49,893 nt of DNA, from the NCBI RefSeq assembly GCF_901875635.1, contig NZ_CABFMN010000105.1, positions 1 through 49,893 on the forward strand, read 5' to 3'. Positions within the stretch are counted from its first letter, which is position 1, and each line of letters opens with the position of its first letter. This document shows positions 33,247 to 41,944 of this stretch, in pieces. The notes beneath the pieces are model-generated. The model was given only the letters and a program-made list of their open reading frames with translations, did not search any database and was not told the DNA's origin. Source of the DNA: Xylophilus ampelinus (lineage in GTDB: Bacteria > Pseudomonadota > Gammaproteobacteria > Burkholderiales > Burkholderiaceae_C). The position numbers and the translations under genes were made by a program.

Positions 33247-34155
33247 GTGACCGACGCCCGCACGCGCGCCCTCAGCGGCGGCGCCTTCGCGACACTGCTG
33301 CTCATCGCCCTGATGATGGGCGCCAACCACGTGTCGGCGCGCTTCGCCTTCAACCACGGTGCCGACGTGGCGACGGCGGTGGTCATCCGCAGCATGGTGA
33401 CGGCGGGCGTCGTCGCGCTGATCCTCGCGTTCTCGGGCGTGCGGCCGCGCTTCACCGCGCACCACCGCCGCGTGCTTCCCGTGATCGGCGGGCTAATCGG
33501 CGTGCAGAGCCTGTGCCTGTATTCGGCCGTGGCGCGCCTGCCGGTGGCGCTGGCGCTGCTGGCCTTCAACACCTACCCGATCTGGACCGCGCTGTGGGCC
33601 CGGCTGCAGTACCGACAACGGCCGGAGCGCGCGCTGCTGCGTGCCATGCCGGTGATCCTGGTCGGGCTGGCGCTGGCGCTCGACGTGTTCGGCGCCGCCT
33701 CGGGGCTGGGCGCCTCGGGCCAGTGGGCGCGCATCGGCGCCGGTGTGGGTTTCGCGCTGGCGGCGGCCGCGACCTTCGGCCTGGCACTGGTCGTCACGCA
33801 GCACGAGGCGGGCGACGTCGACGGCCGCGTGCGCACCGCCACGACGATGGCGATCGCGGGCATCGTGGCGCTCGCCATGGTCGCCACGCGCGGCGGCTTC
33901 CACTTCCCGACCGCGGCGCCGGGCTGGTGGGGGCTGGCCGTCCTCACCTTCCTTTACGGCACGGCCTTCACCATCATGTTCACCGTGCTGCCGCGGCTGG
34001 GCGTGGTCGGCAACTCCGCGATCATGAACGTGGAGCCGGTGTTCGCGCTGGTGCTGGCCTGGCTGCTGCTCGACCAGGCCGTGGCGCCGGTGCAGGTGCT
34101 GGGCGCACTGCTGGTGGTCGGCGCGGTGATGGCGTTGGGCTTGCGAAAACGCTAA
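33247..34155 (+). CDS. EamA-family (DMT) transporter
   Basis: The 302-residue membrane protein has ten hydrophobic helices in two homologous EamA repeats. The first contains ANHVSARFAFNHGADVATA and the second FLYGTAFTIMFTVLPRLGVV with NVEPVFALVLAWLLLDQ. Drug/metabolite transporters of this type usually export small metabolites. It starts with GTG (33247-33249) 6 bases after the reductase and is the last gene of the run. Its stop overlaps the end of the convergent gene at 34152 by 4 bases. Confidence 0.88.
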   Translation: MTDARTRALSGGAFATLLLIALMMGANHVSARFAFNHGADVATAVVIRSMVTAGVVALILAFSGVRPRFTAHHRRVLPVIGGLIGVQSLCLYSAVARLPVALALLAFNTYPIWTALWARLQYRQRPERALLRAMPVILVGLALALDVFGAASGLGASGQWARIGAGVGFALAAAATFGLALVVTQHEAGDVDGRVRTATTMAIAGIVALAMVATRGGFHFPTAAPGWWGLAVLTFLYGTAFTIMFTVLPRLGVVGNSAIMNVEPVFALVLAWLLLDQAVAPVQVLGALLVVGAVMALGLRKR

Positions 34156-34919
34156 CGCTTCAACATCGCCCGCACCGCATCCGGCAGCGAATTCGCCTGC
34201 GGGATGAAGTGGTCGATGCTCCAGCCCAGCAGCACGGCGCACAGCAAGGCGCCGAGCAGCGGCTTCCAGGTCAGGCGCACGGCGGCGGTGAGCCAGCCCT
34301 CGCGCGTGACGCGCACCGCGGCGCGCGCCGCCACGTACGAGAAGGCCACCTCGACGGCCACGGCCAGCAGCGCGTCCCAGCCGAAGTACAGCAGCGCGAG
34401 CGCGCCGGCACCGGTCACGACGGCCGCACCGATCAAGAAAATGGCGAGCACCGGCACGACGACGACGGCGCCCTCGTCGGCACCGGACAGCGCGTCGAGC
34501 ACGCCGCCCGCCGCATCGCCGACGCCGCTGCTGGAGGCGCTGCTGCTTTCACCCGCCACCCGCGCACCGGCCCGCAGCGGCGCCTGGTACGAGGGCACGA
34601 AGTTGCCGGCGAGGTCCGCCACGTCGACCACGTCGCCTGCATCGGGATCGACGTCGGCCCGGTCTTCCACCAGCCGCTGCGCCCACCAGCGAAGCACCAG
34701 CAGGTACAGCGCATAGCCCGCGCCCAGCGTGACCAGGTAGCGCAGCGCCAGCGACTCGACGCCCAGCCACATCTGCACTGCGGAGATCGCCCACATGAGC
34801 AGCAGCGTCGTGCTGCCGATCAGGAGGCCGTGCGTGCGCAGGCTGTAGCGGCGGTGCAGGTCGCGTTCGAGCTGCGTCTCCCACAGACGCACGGAGCGCC
34901 AGTTGGAGAGGACCTTCAC
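34152..34919 (-). CDS. Membrane protein of unknown function downstream of alr
   Basis: The 255-residue product has two hydrophobic helices near the start ([20 protein letters not shown] and [16 protein letters not shown]) and a soluble linker rich in Asp, Ala and Ser ([15 protein letters not shown]). A second hydrophobic pair follows ([20 protein letters not shown] and [13 protein letters not shown]). The GTG start at 34917-34919 overlaps the alr stop (GTGA), so it is translated with alr. I do not recognise a family. A polar low-complexity linker between two membrane pairs is its main oddity. Confidence 0.75.
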   Translation of the reverse strand: MKVLSNWRSVRLWETQLERDLHRRYSLRTHGLLIGSTTLLLMWAISAVQMWLGVESLALRYLVTLGAGYALYLLVLRWWAQRLVEDRADVDPDAGDVVDVADLAGNFVPSYQAPLRAGARVAGESSSASSSGVGDAAGGVLDALSGADEGAVVVVPVLAIFLIGAAVVTGAGALALLYFGWDALLAVAVEVAFSYVAARAAVRVTREGWLTAAVRLTWKPLLGALLCAVLLGWSIDHFIPQANSLPDAVRAMLKR

Positions 34920-36031
34920 CGGCCCCCGGGCGCGTCGGGCGTGCCCTCGACCACCACCGGCACGCGCGGCGCCACGGCGCACATCAGCTCGTAGCCGATG
35001 GTGCCGGCCGGCTGCGCGACCTCGTCGATGGGCAGCACCGCCCCATTGCCGGCCCGGCCCCAGAGCGTGACCTCGCTGCCGAAGCCCGCATCCGGCACCG
35101 ACGTGAGGTCGACGGTGACCATGTCCATGCTGACGCGGCCGACCACGCGGGTGCGCACCCCATCCACCAGCACCGGCGTGCCGTTGGGCGCATGGCGCGG
35201 GTAGCCGTCGGCATAGCCCACGGCGGCCACGCCGACGCGCATCGGCGCCTCGGCCGTGAAGCGCGAGCCGTAGCCGACGGTGTCGCCCGGCCGCAGATGC
35301 TGCACGCCGATGAGGCGGGTGGCCAGCGTCATGGTGGGCTGCAGTTGCCAGTGCGCGCTGTCGTGTTCCGGGAAGTCGGGCGCGCTGCCGTACAGCACGA
35401 TGCCGGCGCGCACCCAGTCGGCGCGCGTCGCCTCGGCATGGCGCAGGGTGGCGGCACTGTTGGCCAGGCTGCGTTCGCCGGGCAGGTCCTGCGTGACGCG
35501 CTCGAAGTCGCGCATCGCCGCCTCGATGCCCTTGGGACCGTCGGCATCGCTGAAATGCATCATCAGCGACACCTCGTCCACCTGCGGCAGCGCCGACAGG
35601 CGCGTCCAGGCGGTGCGCAGGCGTTCGGGCGTGAAGCCCAGGCGGTTCATGCCCGAGTTCATCTTGAGGAAGACGCGGTGGGGCACCTGCGTCTTGTGCG
35701 CCGCCAGCCAGTCGATCTGCTCGTCGCAGTGCACCGCATGCCAGAGGTTCAGGCGCGAGCACAGCTCCAGGTCGCGCGGCTCGAAGACGCCCTCGAGCAG
35801 CAGCACCGGACCGCGCCATCCCAGCGCGCGCACGCGCTCGGCCTCGGCCAGGTCGATCAATGCGAAGCCGTCGGCGCCGCGCAGGGCCTCGAACACGCGC
35901 TCGATGCCATGGCCATAGGCGTTGGCCTTGACCACCGCCCAGACGCGCGACTGGAGGGCCGAGCGGCGCACCCGCTCGAGGTTGTGGCGCAGGGCCTGCG
36001 GATGGATGGTGGCGAGGATCGGACGGGGCAC
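34916..36031 (-). CDS. alr: Alanine racemase
   Basis: The PLP enzyme interconverts L- and D-alanine for peptidoglycan. The PLP lysine lies in [13 protein letters not shown] and the opposing catalytic tyrosine in the [16 protein letters not shown] segment. [30 protein letters not shown] and EVTLWGR are further signatures. I took the GTG at 36029-36031, which gives the family-like start [20 protein letters not shown] (371 residues). An ATG at 36098-36100 would add 23 residues. The gene diverges from lplT, so 36032-36200 holds promoters for both. Confidence 0.93.
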   Translation of the reverse strand: MPRPILATIHPQALRHNLERVRRSALQSRVWAVVKANAYGHGIERVFEALRGADGFALIDLAEAERVRALGWRGPVLLLEGVFEPRDLELCSRLNLWHAVHCDEQIDWLAAHKTQVPHRVFLKMNSGMNRLGFTPERLRTAWTRLSALPQVDEVSLMMHFSDADGPKGIEAAMRDFERVTQDLPGERSLANSAATLRHAEATRADWVRAGIVLYGSAPDFPEHDSAHWQLQPTMTLATRLIGVQHLRPGDTVGYGSRFTAEAPMRVGVAAVGYADGYPRHAPNGTPVLVDGVRTRVVGRVSMDMVTVDLTSVPDAGFGSEVTLWGRAGNGAVLPIDEVAQPAGTIGYELMCAVAPRVPVVVEGTPDAPGGR

Positions 36032-36200
36032 GGAAGCAGGCGCGGGCAGCAGCGGCGAAAGGGGGAAAACACCCACCGGCGGGATGGGGCCACGGGTCAT
36101 TTTGGCACCGTACCCCCATGCTATAACCACGGACCCGTTCACGGGCGCAACCACTGTTACCACCGCCAGCCCCCAGCCTGCCCGGCCAGCCAGCCTATCG

Positions 36201-37505
36201 ATGAAGCGCGGTTTCTACACCATCATGTCGGCGCAGTTCTTCTCGTCGCTGGCCGACCAAGCGCTTTTCGTTGCTGCCGTCGAACTGCTGCGCACCGCAG
36301 GAGCCCCGGAATGGCAGCGCGCGGCGCTGGTGCCCATCTTCGCCATCTTCTACGTCGCGCTGGCGCCGCTGGTGGGCGCCTTCGCCGACGCCCTGCCCAA
36401 GGGCAAGGTGATGTTCATCAGCAACGCGATCAAGGTCGTGGGCTGCCTGATGATGCTCTTCGGCGGCCACCCGCTGATGGCCTACGCGATCGTGGGCCTG
36501 GGCGCGGCGGCGTACTCGCCGGCCAAGTACGGCATCCTCACCGAACTGCTGCCGGCCTCGCAGCTGGTCAAGGCCAACGGCTGGATCGAGGGCCTCACCA
36601 TCGCCTCGATCATTCTCGGCATCGTGCTGGGCGGCCAGCTGGTGGGCCACACGGTGTCGAGCCGCCTGCTGGCCTTCGACTTCCCCTTCATCGACACCGG
36701 CGTCGACACCCCGCCCGCGGCCGCGATCTCGGTGCTCATCGGCGTGTACATGCTGGCGGCCTGGTTCAACACCCGCATCCCGCACACCGGTGTCGAGATG
36801 CGGCCGCTGCGCAGCAACCCGAACCACAGCTTCGTGCGCAACCTGGTCGCGCTGCTGCCCGACTTCTGGTCGTGCAACTCGCGGCTGTGGCGCGACAAGC
36901 TGGGCCAGATCTCGCTGGCCACAACCACGCTGTTCTGGGGCGCGGGCGGCAACCTCAAGTACATCGTGCTGGCCTGGGCTTCGCTGGCGCTGAACTACAA
37001 CACGGCCCAGGCGTCGGCGCTGACCGGCGTGGTCGCCATCGGCACTGCCATTGGCGCGGTGATCGCCTCGATGCGCATGCGGCTGGACATGGCGACGCAG
37101 GTGATCCCGATGGGCATCGGCATGGGCCTGCTGGTGATCGCGATGAACTTCATCGACAACGTGTGGATCGCCATTCCCTTCCTGATCCTGCTGGGCGGCC
37201 TGGGCGGCTTCCTGGTGGTGCCGATGAACGCGCTGCTGCAGCACCGCGGCCACAACCTCATGGGCGCGGGCCGCTCCATCGCCGTGCAGAATTTCAACGA
37301 GCAGGCCTGCATCCTGCTGCTGGGCGCCTTCTACAGCGCCTGCACGGGCATGGGCCTGTCGGCCTTCGGCGCCATCACGGCCTTCGGCATCGTGGTCGCC
37401 GGCTTCATGTGGATCATCCGCGCCTGGCACCGCAGCAACCTGCGCAAGTACCCGGAAGAGGTCGAGCACCTGCTGCAGATCGCGCGCAGCGACAAGCACC
37501 ATTGA
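36201..37505 (+). CDS. lplT: Lysophospholipid transporter LplT
   Basis: This 434-residue major facilitator protein flips lysophospholipids, chiefly 2-acyl-glycerophosphoethanolamine, into the cytoplasm for re-acylation. It has about 12 helices. The opening [20 protein letters not shown] is the LplT signature, with [36 protein letters not shown] and the late [16 protein letters not shown]. No aas acyltransferase gene lies downstream here. Neighbouring alr and lplT are often found together in Burkholderiales, as I recall. The start is ATG 36201-36203. Confidence 0.93.
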   Translation: MKRGFYTIMSAQFFSSLADQALFVAAVELLRTAGAPEWQRAALVPIFAIFYVALAPLVGAFADALPKGKVMFISNAIKVVGCLMMLFGGHPLMAYAIVGLGAAAYSPAKYGILTELLPASQLVKANGWIEGLTIASIILGIVLGGQLVGHTVSSRLLAFDFPFIDTGVDTPPAAAISVLIGVYMLAAWFNTRIPHTGVEMRPLRSNPNHSFVRNLVALLPDFWSCNSRLWRDKLGQISLATTTLFWGAGGNLKYIVLAWASLALNYNTAQASALTGVVAIGTAIGAVIASMRMRLDMATQVIPMGIGMGLLVIAMNFIDNVWIAIPFLILLGGLGGFLVVPMNALLQHRGHNLMGAGRSIAVQNFNEQACILLLGAFYSACTGMGLSAFGAITAFGIVVAGFMWIIRAWHRSNLRKYPEEVEHLLQIARSDKHH

Positions 37506-37564
37506 GAAGGTGTGAACGAACCCGACATGGGCGCACAATCCGGCACCCCAATACTGGAGGCCCC

Positions 37565-38053
37565 ATGACCGACATCTACGATTTCGAGGTCCGGCAGATC
37601 GACGGCGCACAGGTGCCGCTGTCGCGCTTCAAGGGCCAGGTCCTGCTGATCGTGAACACGGCCAGCCACTGCGGCTTCACGCCGCAGTTCGGTGGCCTGG
37701 AGAAGCTCTACGCGCAGTACAAGGACCGCGGCTTCGCCGTGCTGGGCTTCCCGAGCAACCAGTTCGCCAACCAGGACCCGGGCAGCGACGACGAGATCGG
37801 CGCCTTCTGCACGAAGAACTACGGCGTGAGCTTCCCGATGATGTCGAAGGTGGACGTCAACGGCAGTGGCGCCATCCCGCTGTACCAGTGGCTGGTGAAG
37901 GAGAAGCCGGGCCTGCTCGGCAGCACCGCCATCAAGTGGAACTTCACCAAGTTCCTGGTCGGCCGCGACGGCCGCGTGCTGCAGCGCTATGCGCCGCTGG
38001 ACAAGCCCGAGTCGCTGACCCGCGACATCGAGGCCGCACTGGCCGCCGCCTGA
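37565..38053 (+). CDS. Glutathione peroxidase family thiol peroxidase
   Basis: The 162-residue enzyme reduces hydroperoxides with glutathione or thioredoxin. The peroxidatic Cys is in NTASHCGFTPQFGGLE, the second motif is GFPSNQFANQDPGSD, and the conserved Trp-Asn lies in IKWNFTKFLVGRDG. This is Cys- rather than selenocysteine-type, as usual in bacteria. Ribosome site GGAGG precedes ATG 37565-37567. A CHASE2 sensor gene follows 18 bases later and is probably cotranscribed. Confidence 0.93.
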   Translation: MTDIYDFEVRQIDGAQVPLSRFKGQVLLIVNTASHCGFTPQFGGLEKLYAQYKDRGFAVLGFPSNQFANQDPGSDDEIGAFCTKNYGVSFPMMSKVDVNGSGAIPLYQWLVKEKPGLLGSTAIKWNFTKFLVGRDGRVLQRYAPLDKPESLTRDIEAALAAA

Positions 38054-38071
38054 CGCCCCGCCCCGCGCCCG

Positions 38072-39217
38072 ATGCAGCCACCGGCCCGCAGCAGCCGCCT
38101 GCTCGTCGAGTGTGCGCTGATCGCGCTGCTGCTGCCGGTTCTGCTCGGGTGGCTGGCGCAGCGCCCGGGCCTGCAGGAGGCCAACCTCTTCGTCTACGAC
38201 AGGCTGCTGCACCTGCGGCGCCCGGCGGTGGACCCGGGCATCGCCATCATCGGCATCGACGCGAAGAGCATCGCAGCCCTTGGGCCCTGGCCCTGGCCGC
38301 GGAGCCTGGAGGCCGACCTGCTCGACCGCCTGGCGCCGGCCACGCCGCGCGCCGTGATGTTCGACCTCTTCATGACCTCGCCCGCGTCGCGTGCGGAAGA
38401 CGACGCGCGCCTGGCCGCGTCCATGGCGCGGGTGCCGGTGTTCCTGCCCGTGCGCTTCGACGCCGCGACCGCCGCCCGGCCGCAGTCGCGCTTCCTGGAA
38501 CCGGTGCCAACGCTGGCGCGTGCGGCCGCGGGCGTCGGCCATGTGAACCTCCTGGTGGACAGCGATGGCGCGGTGCGCGAGATCAACCGATTCGAGGGCG
38601 ATGGCCAGCGGCAGGTGCCCTACCTGGGCATGCTGGTGGCCGCACGCAGCGGCGTGGACCTGCCCGCCACGCGTGGCCATGCCGGCGAGCGCGGCGACGG
38701 ATGGCGCATGCAAGGGCGCTTCGGCTTCCGCTTTGCCGGCACCGCAGCCTCGTACCCGGTGCTCTCCTTCGTCGACGTGCTGCGGGGCGTAGTGCCGGCG
38801 GCGCAGTTGCGCGATCGCATCCTGCTCGTGGGCACGATGACGGACTCGCTGCTCGGTGACGACCTGAACGTCCCCGCCCGGCGCTTCGCGGCACCGATGC
38901 CCGGGGTGGAGGTGCATGCCAACGCCATCCAGGCCTTGCGCGCGGGCCGCACCATCGGGTTTCCCGAGGGCGCGGTGCGTGCCATGTGGATGTCTGCTCC
39001 GGTCTGGCTGGTCCTGCTGCTGTGTGTGTGGCGACCCAAGGCCGCAACGGCCTGGGTGATCGGCATGCTGGCGGCGACCTTCCTCGCCTGCGCTGCAACG
39101 CTGGCTGGCGGAGCCCTCTGGCTGCCGCCCGTGGCGCCCCTGCTGGGCGTCGCCACGGCAGGTGTGCTGTGGAGCTGGCGCCGGGCGGTGGACGCGCTGC
39201 GTCACGCCCAACGCTGA
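38072..39217 (+). CDS. CHASE2 domain membrane protein without output domain
   Basis: The 381-residue protein has an N-terminal membrane helix (LVECALIALLLPVLLGWLAQ) and a large extracytoplasmic CHASE2 domain (GIAIIGIDAKSIAALGPWPW; VMFDLFMTSP; PGVEVHANAIQALRAGRTI). It ends with three membrane helices and stops just after the last (WSWRRAVDALRHAQR). CHASE2 normally feeds a cytoplasmic kinase, cyclase or GGDEF domain, and none is present. No frame with kinase motifs follows before the convergent gene at 39228. It may be a truncated sensor or a regulatory partner. Confidence 0.85.
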   Translation: MQPPARSSRLLVECALIALLLPVLLGWLAQRPGLQEANLFVYDRLLHLRRPAVDPGIAIIGIDAKSIAALGPWPWPRSLEADLLDRLAPATPRAVMFDLFMTSPASRAEDDARLAASMARVPVFLPVRFDAATAARPQSRFLEPVPTLARAAAGVGHVNLLVDSDGAVREINRFEGDGQRQVPYLGMLVAARSGVDLPATRGHAGERGDGWRMQGRFGFRFAGTAASYPVLSFVDVLRGVVPAAQLRDRILLVGTMTDSLLGDDLNVPARRFAAPMPGVEVHANAIQALRAGRTIGFPEGAVRAMWMSAPVWLVLLLCVWRPKAATAWVIGMLAATFLACAATLAGGALWLPPVAPLLGVATAGVLWSWRRAVDALRHAQR

Positions 39218-39227
39218 AGGCGCGCGC

Positions 39228-39725
39228 TCAGAAACGGAAGTCGAGCGTGCGCGGGCCGCCGCCGAGCGTGACCGACTGGCTCTTGCTGCGGCCTTCGGTG
39301 CTGGCGTCGACGGTGTACTTGCCGGCCGGCAGGTCGATCAGGCAGACCGGGCCGTTGGCACGCAGGCGCAGCGCCGAACCGCCCTCGCCCCTGATGTCGA
39401 CGTCGACGTTCGCCAGGTAGGCGCCATCGGGCCGCGCGAAGAGCAGCGAGAGCGGGTGGTCCTTCATGGCGGCACGCATGGCGGTCGACTCGTCGGAACC
39501 GATGCCGCCGCAGACATAGCGCGCATTGCCCTCGCCGCGCATGCGCGGCATGCCGCTGGTGGCCATGGGCGCAGCGGGTGCGCCGGGGGCCATGGCGGGC
39601 GCGGCGGGCTGTGCAGGCATCACGGGTGCCGGCGCGGTCATGGTCTGCGCGTGTGCGATACCGACCGTGGTCAATGCCAGGGCGGCGGCAAGGGACGAGA
39701 AGCGAATAGAAGCATGGCGACGCAT
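39228..39725 (-). CDS. Small secreted protein, Ala/Pro/Met-rich, carboxypeptidase-regulatory-like
   Basis: The 165-residue product has a signal peptide (SIRFSSLAAALALTTVGIAHA) and a low-complexity Ala/Pro/Met stretch (PAPVMPAQPAAPAMAPGAPA). A small beta-rich domain with VCGGIGSDESTAM, ANVDVDIRGEGGSALRL and CLIDLPAGKYTVDASTEG follows. The latter resembles carboxypeptidase-regulatory folds seen in exported proteins. Ribosome site AGGAGAG precedes ATG 39723-39725, so I shortened the longer open frame. Function is unknown. It converges on the CHASE2 gene. Confidence 0.8.
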   Translation of the reverse strand: MRRHASIRFSSLAAALALTTVGIAHAQTMTAPAPVMPAQPAAPAMAPGAPAAPMATSGMPRMRGEGNARYVCGGIGSDESTAMRAAMKDHPLSLLFARPDGAYLANVDVDIRGEGGSALRLRANGPVCLIDLPAGKYTVDASTEGRSKSQSVTLGGGPRTLDFRF

Positions 39726-39844
39726 GGCGGGCTCTCCTGGGAGTTCTGGATATGCGCTGCAGCATGGCACGTACGCTGTCAGCGCCGGGTCGGACCGTGC
39801 CGACCTCCGGCGTCCGACGCCAGCCCCGAAAGACACTCAGGCCA

Positions 39845-41074
39845 TCAGGCCGGCACCAGCGCCGCGTCGAGCCACTCCACCCAATGCCGCACCGGCAGCG
39901 CCGTGCCGCTCTGCAGGTGCGTGATGCAACCGATGTTGGCCGAGGCCACGGCGCGCGGCTGCAGTTGCGACAGGTGCTCGAGCTTGCGGTCCCGCAGCTG
40001 ATAGGCCAGCTCGGGCTGCAGCACCGAATACGTACCGGCCGAGCCGCAGCAAAGGTGCGATTCGTTGCGCGCCACCTGCACGTCGAAACCGAGCTGGCGC
40101 AGGTGCGTCTCCACGCCGCCCTTCAGCTTCTGCCCGTGCTGCAGGGTACAGGGCGGGTGGTAGGCGACGACGCCTTCGGGCGCCCGCACGCGGGCCTTCA
40201 GCGGATTCACCAGGTCGGGCAGCAATTCGCTCAGGTCGCGCGTGAGCGCACTGATGCGGCGGGCCTTCTCCGCATAGGCCGGGTCGTGTGCCAGGGTGTG
40301 GCCGTACTCGCGCACGGTCACGCCGCAGCCAGAAGCGTTCATCACGATCGCCTCGACCTCGCCGGCCTCGACATGCGGCCACCAGGCATCGATGTTGGCG
40401 CGCATCTGCGCCTTGCCGCCCTCCTGGTCGTTGAGGTGGAACTTGACCGCGCCGCAGCAGCCGGCCGCGGGCGGCACGACGCACTGGATGCCCGCGGCAT
40501 CGAGCACCCGCGCCGTGGCCGCGTTGATGTTGGGCGCCATGGCGGGCTGCACGCAGCCCGCCAGCAGCAGCACCTTGCGCGCATGCTCGCGCGTGGGCCA
40601 CAGGCCCGGGTCCTGCGGCTCGGGCACCTTGGCCCTGAGCGATGCGGGCAGCAGGCCGCGCAGCGACTGGCCGAGCTTCATCGCCGGCGCGAACAGCGGC
40701 GAGGGCAGGCCTTCCTTCAGCGTCCAGCGCACCGCCTTCTCCATCGCTGGCCGCGGCACCTTCTCGTCGACGATCTTGCGGCCGATGTCGACCAGGTGGC
40801 CGTACTGCACGCCGCTGGGGCAGGTGGTCTCGCAGTTGCGGCAGGTGAGGCAGCGGTCCAGGTGCAGCTGCGTGGCGCGGGTGGGCTGCTCGCCCTCAAG
40901 CACCTGCTTGATGAGGTAGATGCGGCCGCGCGGGCCGTCGAGCTCGTCGCCCAGCAGTTGGTAGGTGGGACAGGTGGCGGTGCAGAAGCCGCAGTGCACG
41001 CACTTGCGCAGGATGGCTTCGGCCTCCTGGCCTTCGGGCGTGCCCTGGAATTCGGGGGCGAGTTCGGTTTGCAT
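39845..41074 (-). CDS. glcF: Glycolate oxidase iron-sulfur subunit GlcF
   Basis: The 409-residue subunit passes electrons from the flavin subunits to the membrane. Two 4Fe-4S motifs are visible, CVHCGFCTATCP (25-36) and CLTCRNCETTCP (75-86). Two CCG-type heterodisulfide-like segments follow, AAGCCGAVKFHL and LCCGSAGTYSVLQ, with ASGCGVTVREYGH. With GlcD and GlcE it oxidises glycolate (or D-lactate) to the 2-oxo acid. It is the last gene of the block and is separated from glcE by a DUF1275 gene, which is unusual. Confidence 0.95.
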   Translation of the reverse strand: MQTELAPEFQGTPEGQEAEAILRKCVHCGFCTATCPTYQLLGDELDGPRGRIYLIKQVLEGEQPTRATQLHLDRCLTCRNCETTCPSGVQYGHLVDIGRKIVDEKVPRPAMEKAVRWTLKEGLPSPLFAPAMKLGQSLRGLLPASLRAKVPEPQDPGLWPTREHARKVLLLAGCVQPAMAPNINAATARVLDAAGIQCVVPPAAGCCGAVKFHLNDQEGGKAQMRANIDAWWPHVEAGEVEAIVMNASGCGVTVREYGHTLAHDPAYAEKARRISALTRDLSELLPDLVNPLKARVRAPEGVVAYHPPCTLQHGQKLKGGVETHLRQLGFDVQVARNESHLCCGSAGTYSVLQPELAYQLRDRKLEHLSQLQPRAVASANIGCITHLQSGTALPVRHWVEWLDAALVPA

Positions 41075-41108
41075 GGATGTCTCGTGGGTGTCGTCGGGAG
41101 CGGCGGGC

Positions 41109-41939
41109 CTACGCGGGGGGACGCGGTGCGTCGCCCGGCGGCGGGCGGCGCCGGCGCAGGCGAAGCACGTCCGACGCGGCCTGCAGGGCCTGGCGCAGCT
41201 CGCGCGAGCGCCGCACGTCTTCCAGGAAGGGCGGCAGCGACAGCGACAGCAGCAGCGCCGCGAGCGGCAGCACGCAGATGAAGCCCAGGTACTTGAAGCC
41301 GGCGGCGCCCGCCAGCCCGCCGGCGACGAACATCAGCACCAGGCCGCCGAAGAAGCGCAGGCGCGGGCTGTCGTGCCGCACGCGCTCGCCGTCGGCGCGG
41401 TCGCGCCGGTTCCAGTACAGCATCTTGCCCAGCTCGATGCCCAGGTCGGTGAGGTTGCCGGTCATGTGGGTGGTGCGCACCTTGCCGGCGGAGGTCTTGG
41501 CCGCCAGCGCGTTCTGCAGTCCCATGGTGAAGGACAGCAGCAGCACCGTCAGCGGCACCGCGAACGGCGTGTGCCAGGTCAGCGTGAGCGCGCCCATGAG
41601 GCCGAAGGGCAGCAGCAGCGCGGCTTCGAGCAGCAGCGGCAGCGCGTAGGGATGGCGCAGGCGATGCTGGCGGCCCCAGTTGATCTGGATGGCCGCCACC
41701 GCCGCGCCGCAGACGAAGGCGAGGATCGCGCCCAGCGCATTGAGCAGCAGCGTGGTGTGGCCCAGCACGATGGCGTCGGCGATCTGCGAGGCGAAGCCGG
41801 TCATGTGCGAGGTGTACATGTGCAGCACCAGGAAGCCGCCCGCGTTCACGGCGCCCGCGTTGAAGGCGAGCAGCAGCCCCAGCATCCGGTTGGTGGACGG
41901 GGCGCGGTGGCGGCCGGTGAGGTGGCGCAGGCGGCGCAC
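41109..41939 (-). CDS. DUF1275 (YoaK-like) membrane protein inside the glc block
   Basis: The 276-residue protein has five or six hydrophobic helices with the family landmarks LAFNAGAVNAGGFLVLHMYTSHMTG, shown here only in part as NAGAVNAGGFLVLHMYT and SHMTGFASQIADA, and the second TTHMTGNLTDLGIELGKML. The paired T/S-H-M-T-G motifs suggest an internal duplication. Function of the family is not established. It starts with GTG 5 bases after glcE and ends 34 bases before glcF. The C-terminal tail is rich in Arg and Pro and probably disordered. Confidence 0.85.
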   Translation of the reverse strand: MRRLRHLTGRHRAPSTNRMLGLLLAFNAGAVNAGGFLVLHMYTSHMTGFASQIADAIVLGHTTLLLNALGAILAFVCGAAVAAIQINWGRQHRLRHPYALPLLLEAALLLPFGLMGALTLTWHTPFAVPLTVLLLSFTMGLQNALAAKTSAGKVRTTHMTGNLTDLGIELGKMLYWNRRDRADGERVRHDSPRLRFFGGLVLMFVAGGLAGAAGFKYLGFICVLPLAALLLSLSLPPFLEDVRRSRELRQALQAASDVLRLRRRRPPPGDAPRPPA

Positions 41940-41944
41940 GGGGA

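Noticed and set aside
32079..34994. A 971-codon plus-strand frame
   Set aside because: It overlaps the reductase and EamA genes in another frame, with Arg/Ala-rich composition and no recognisable domain.
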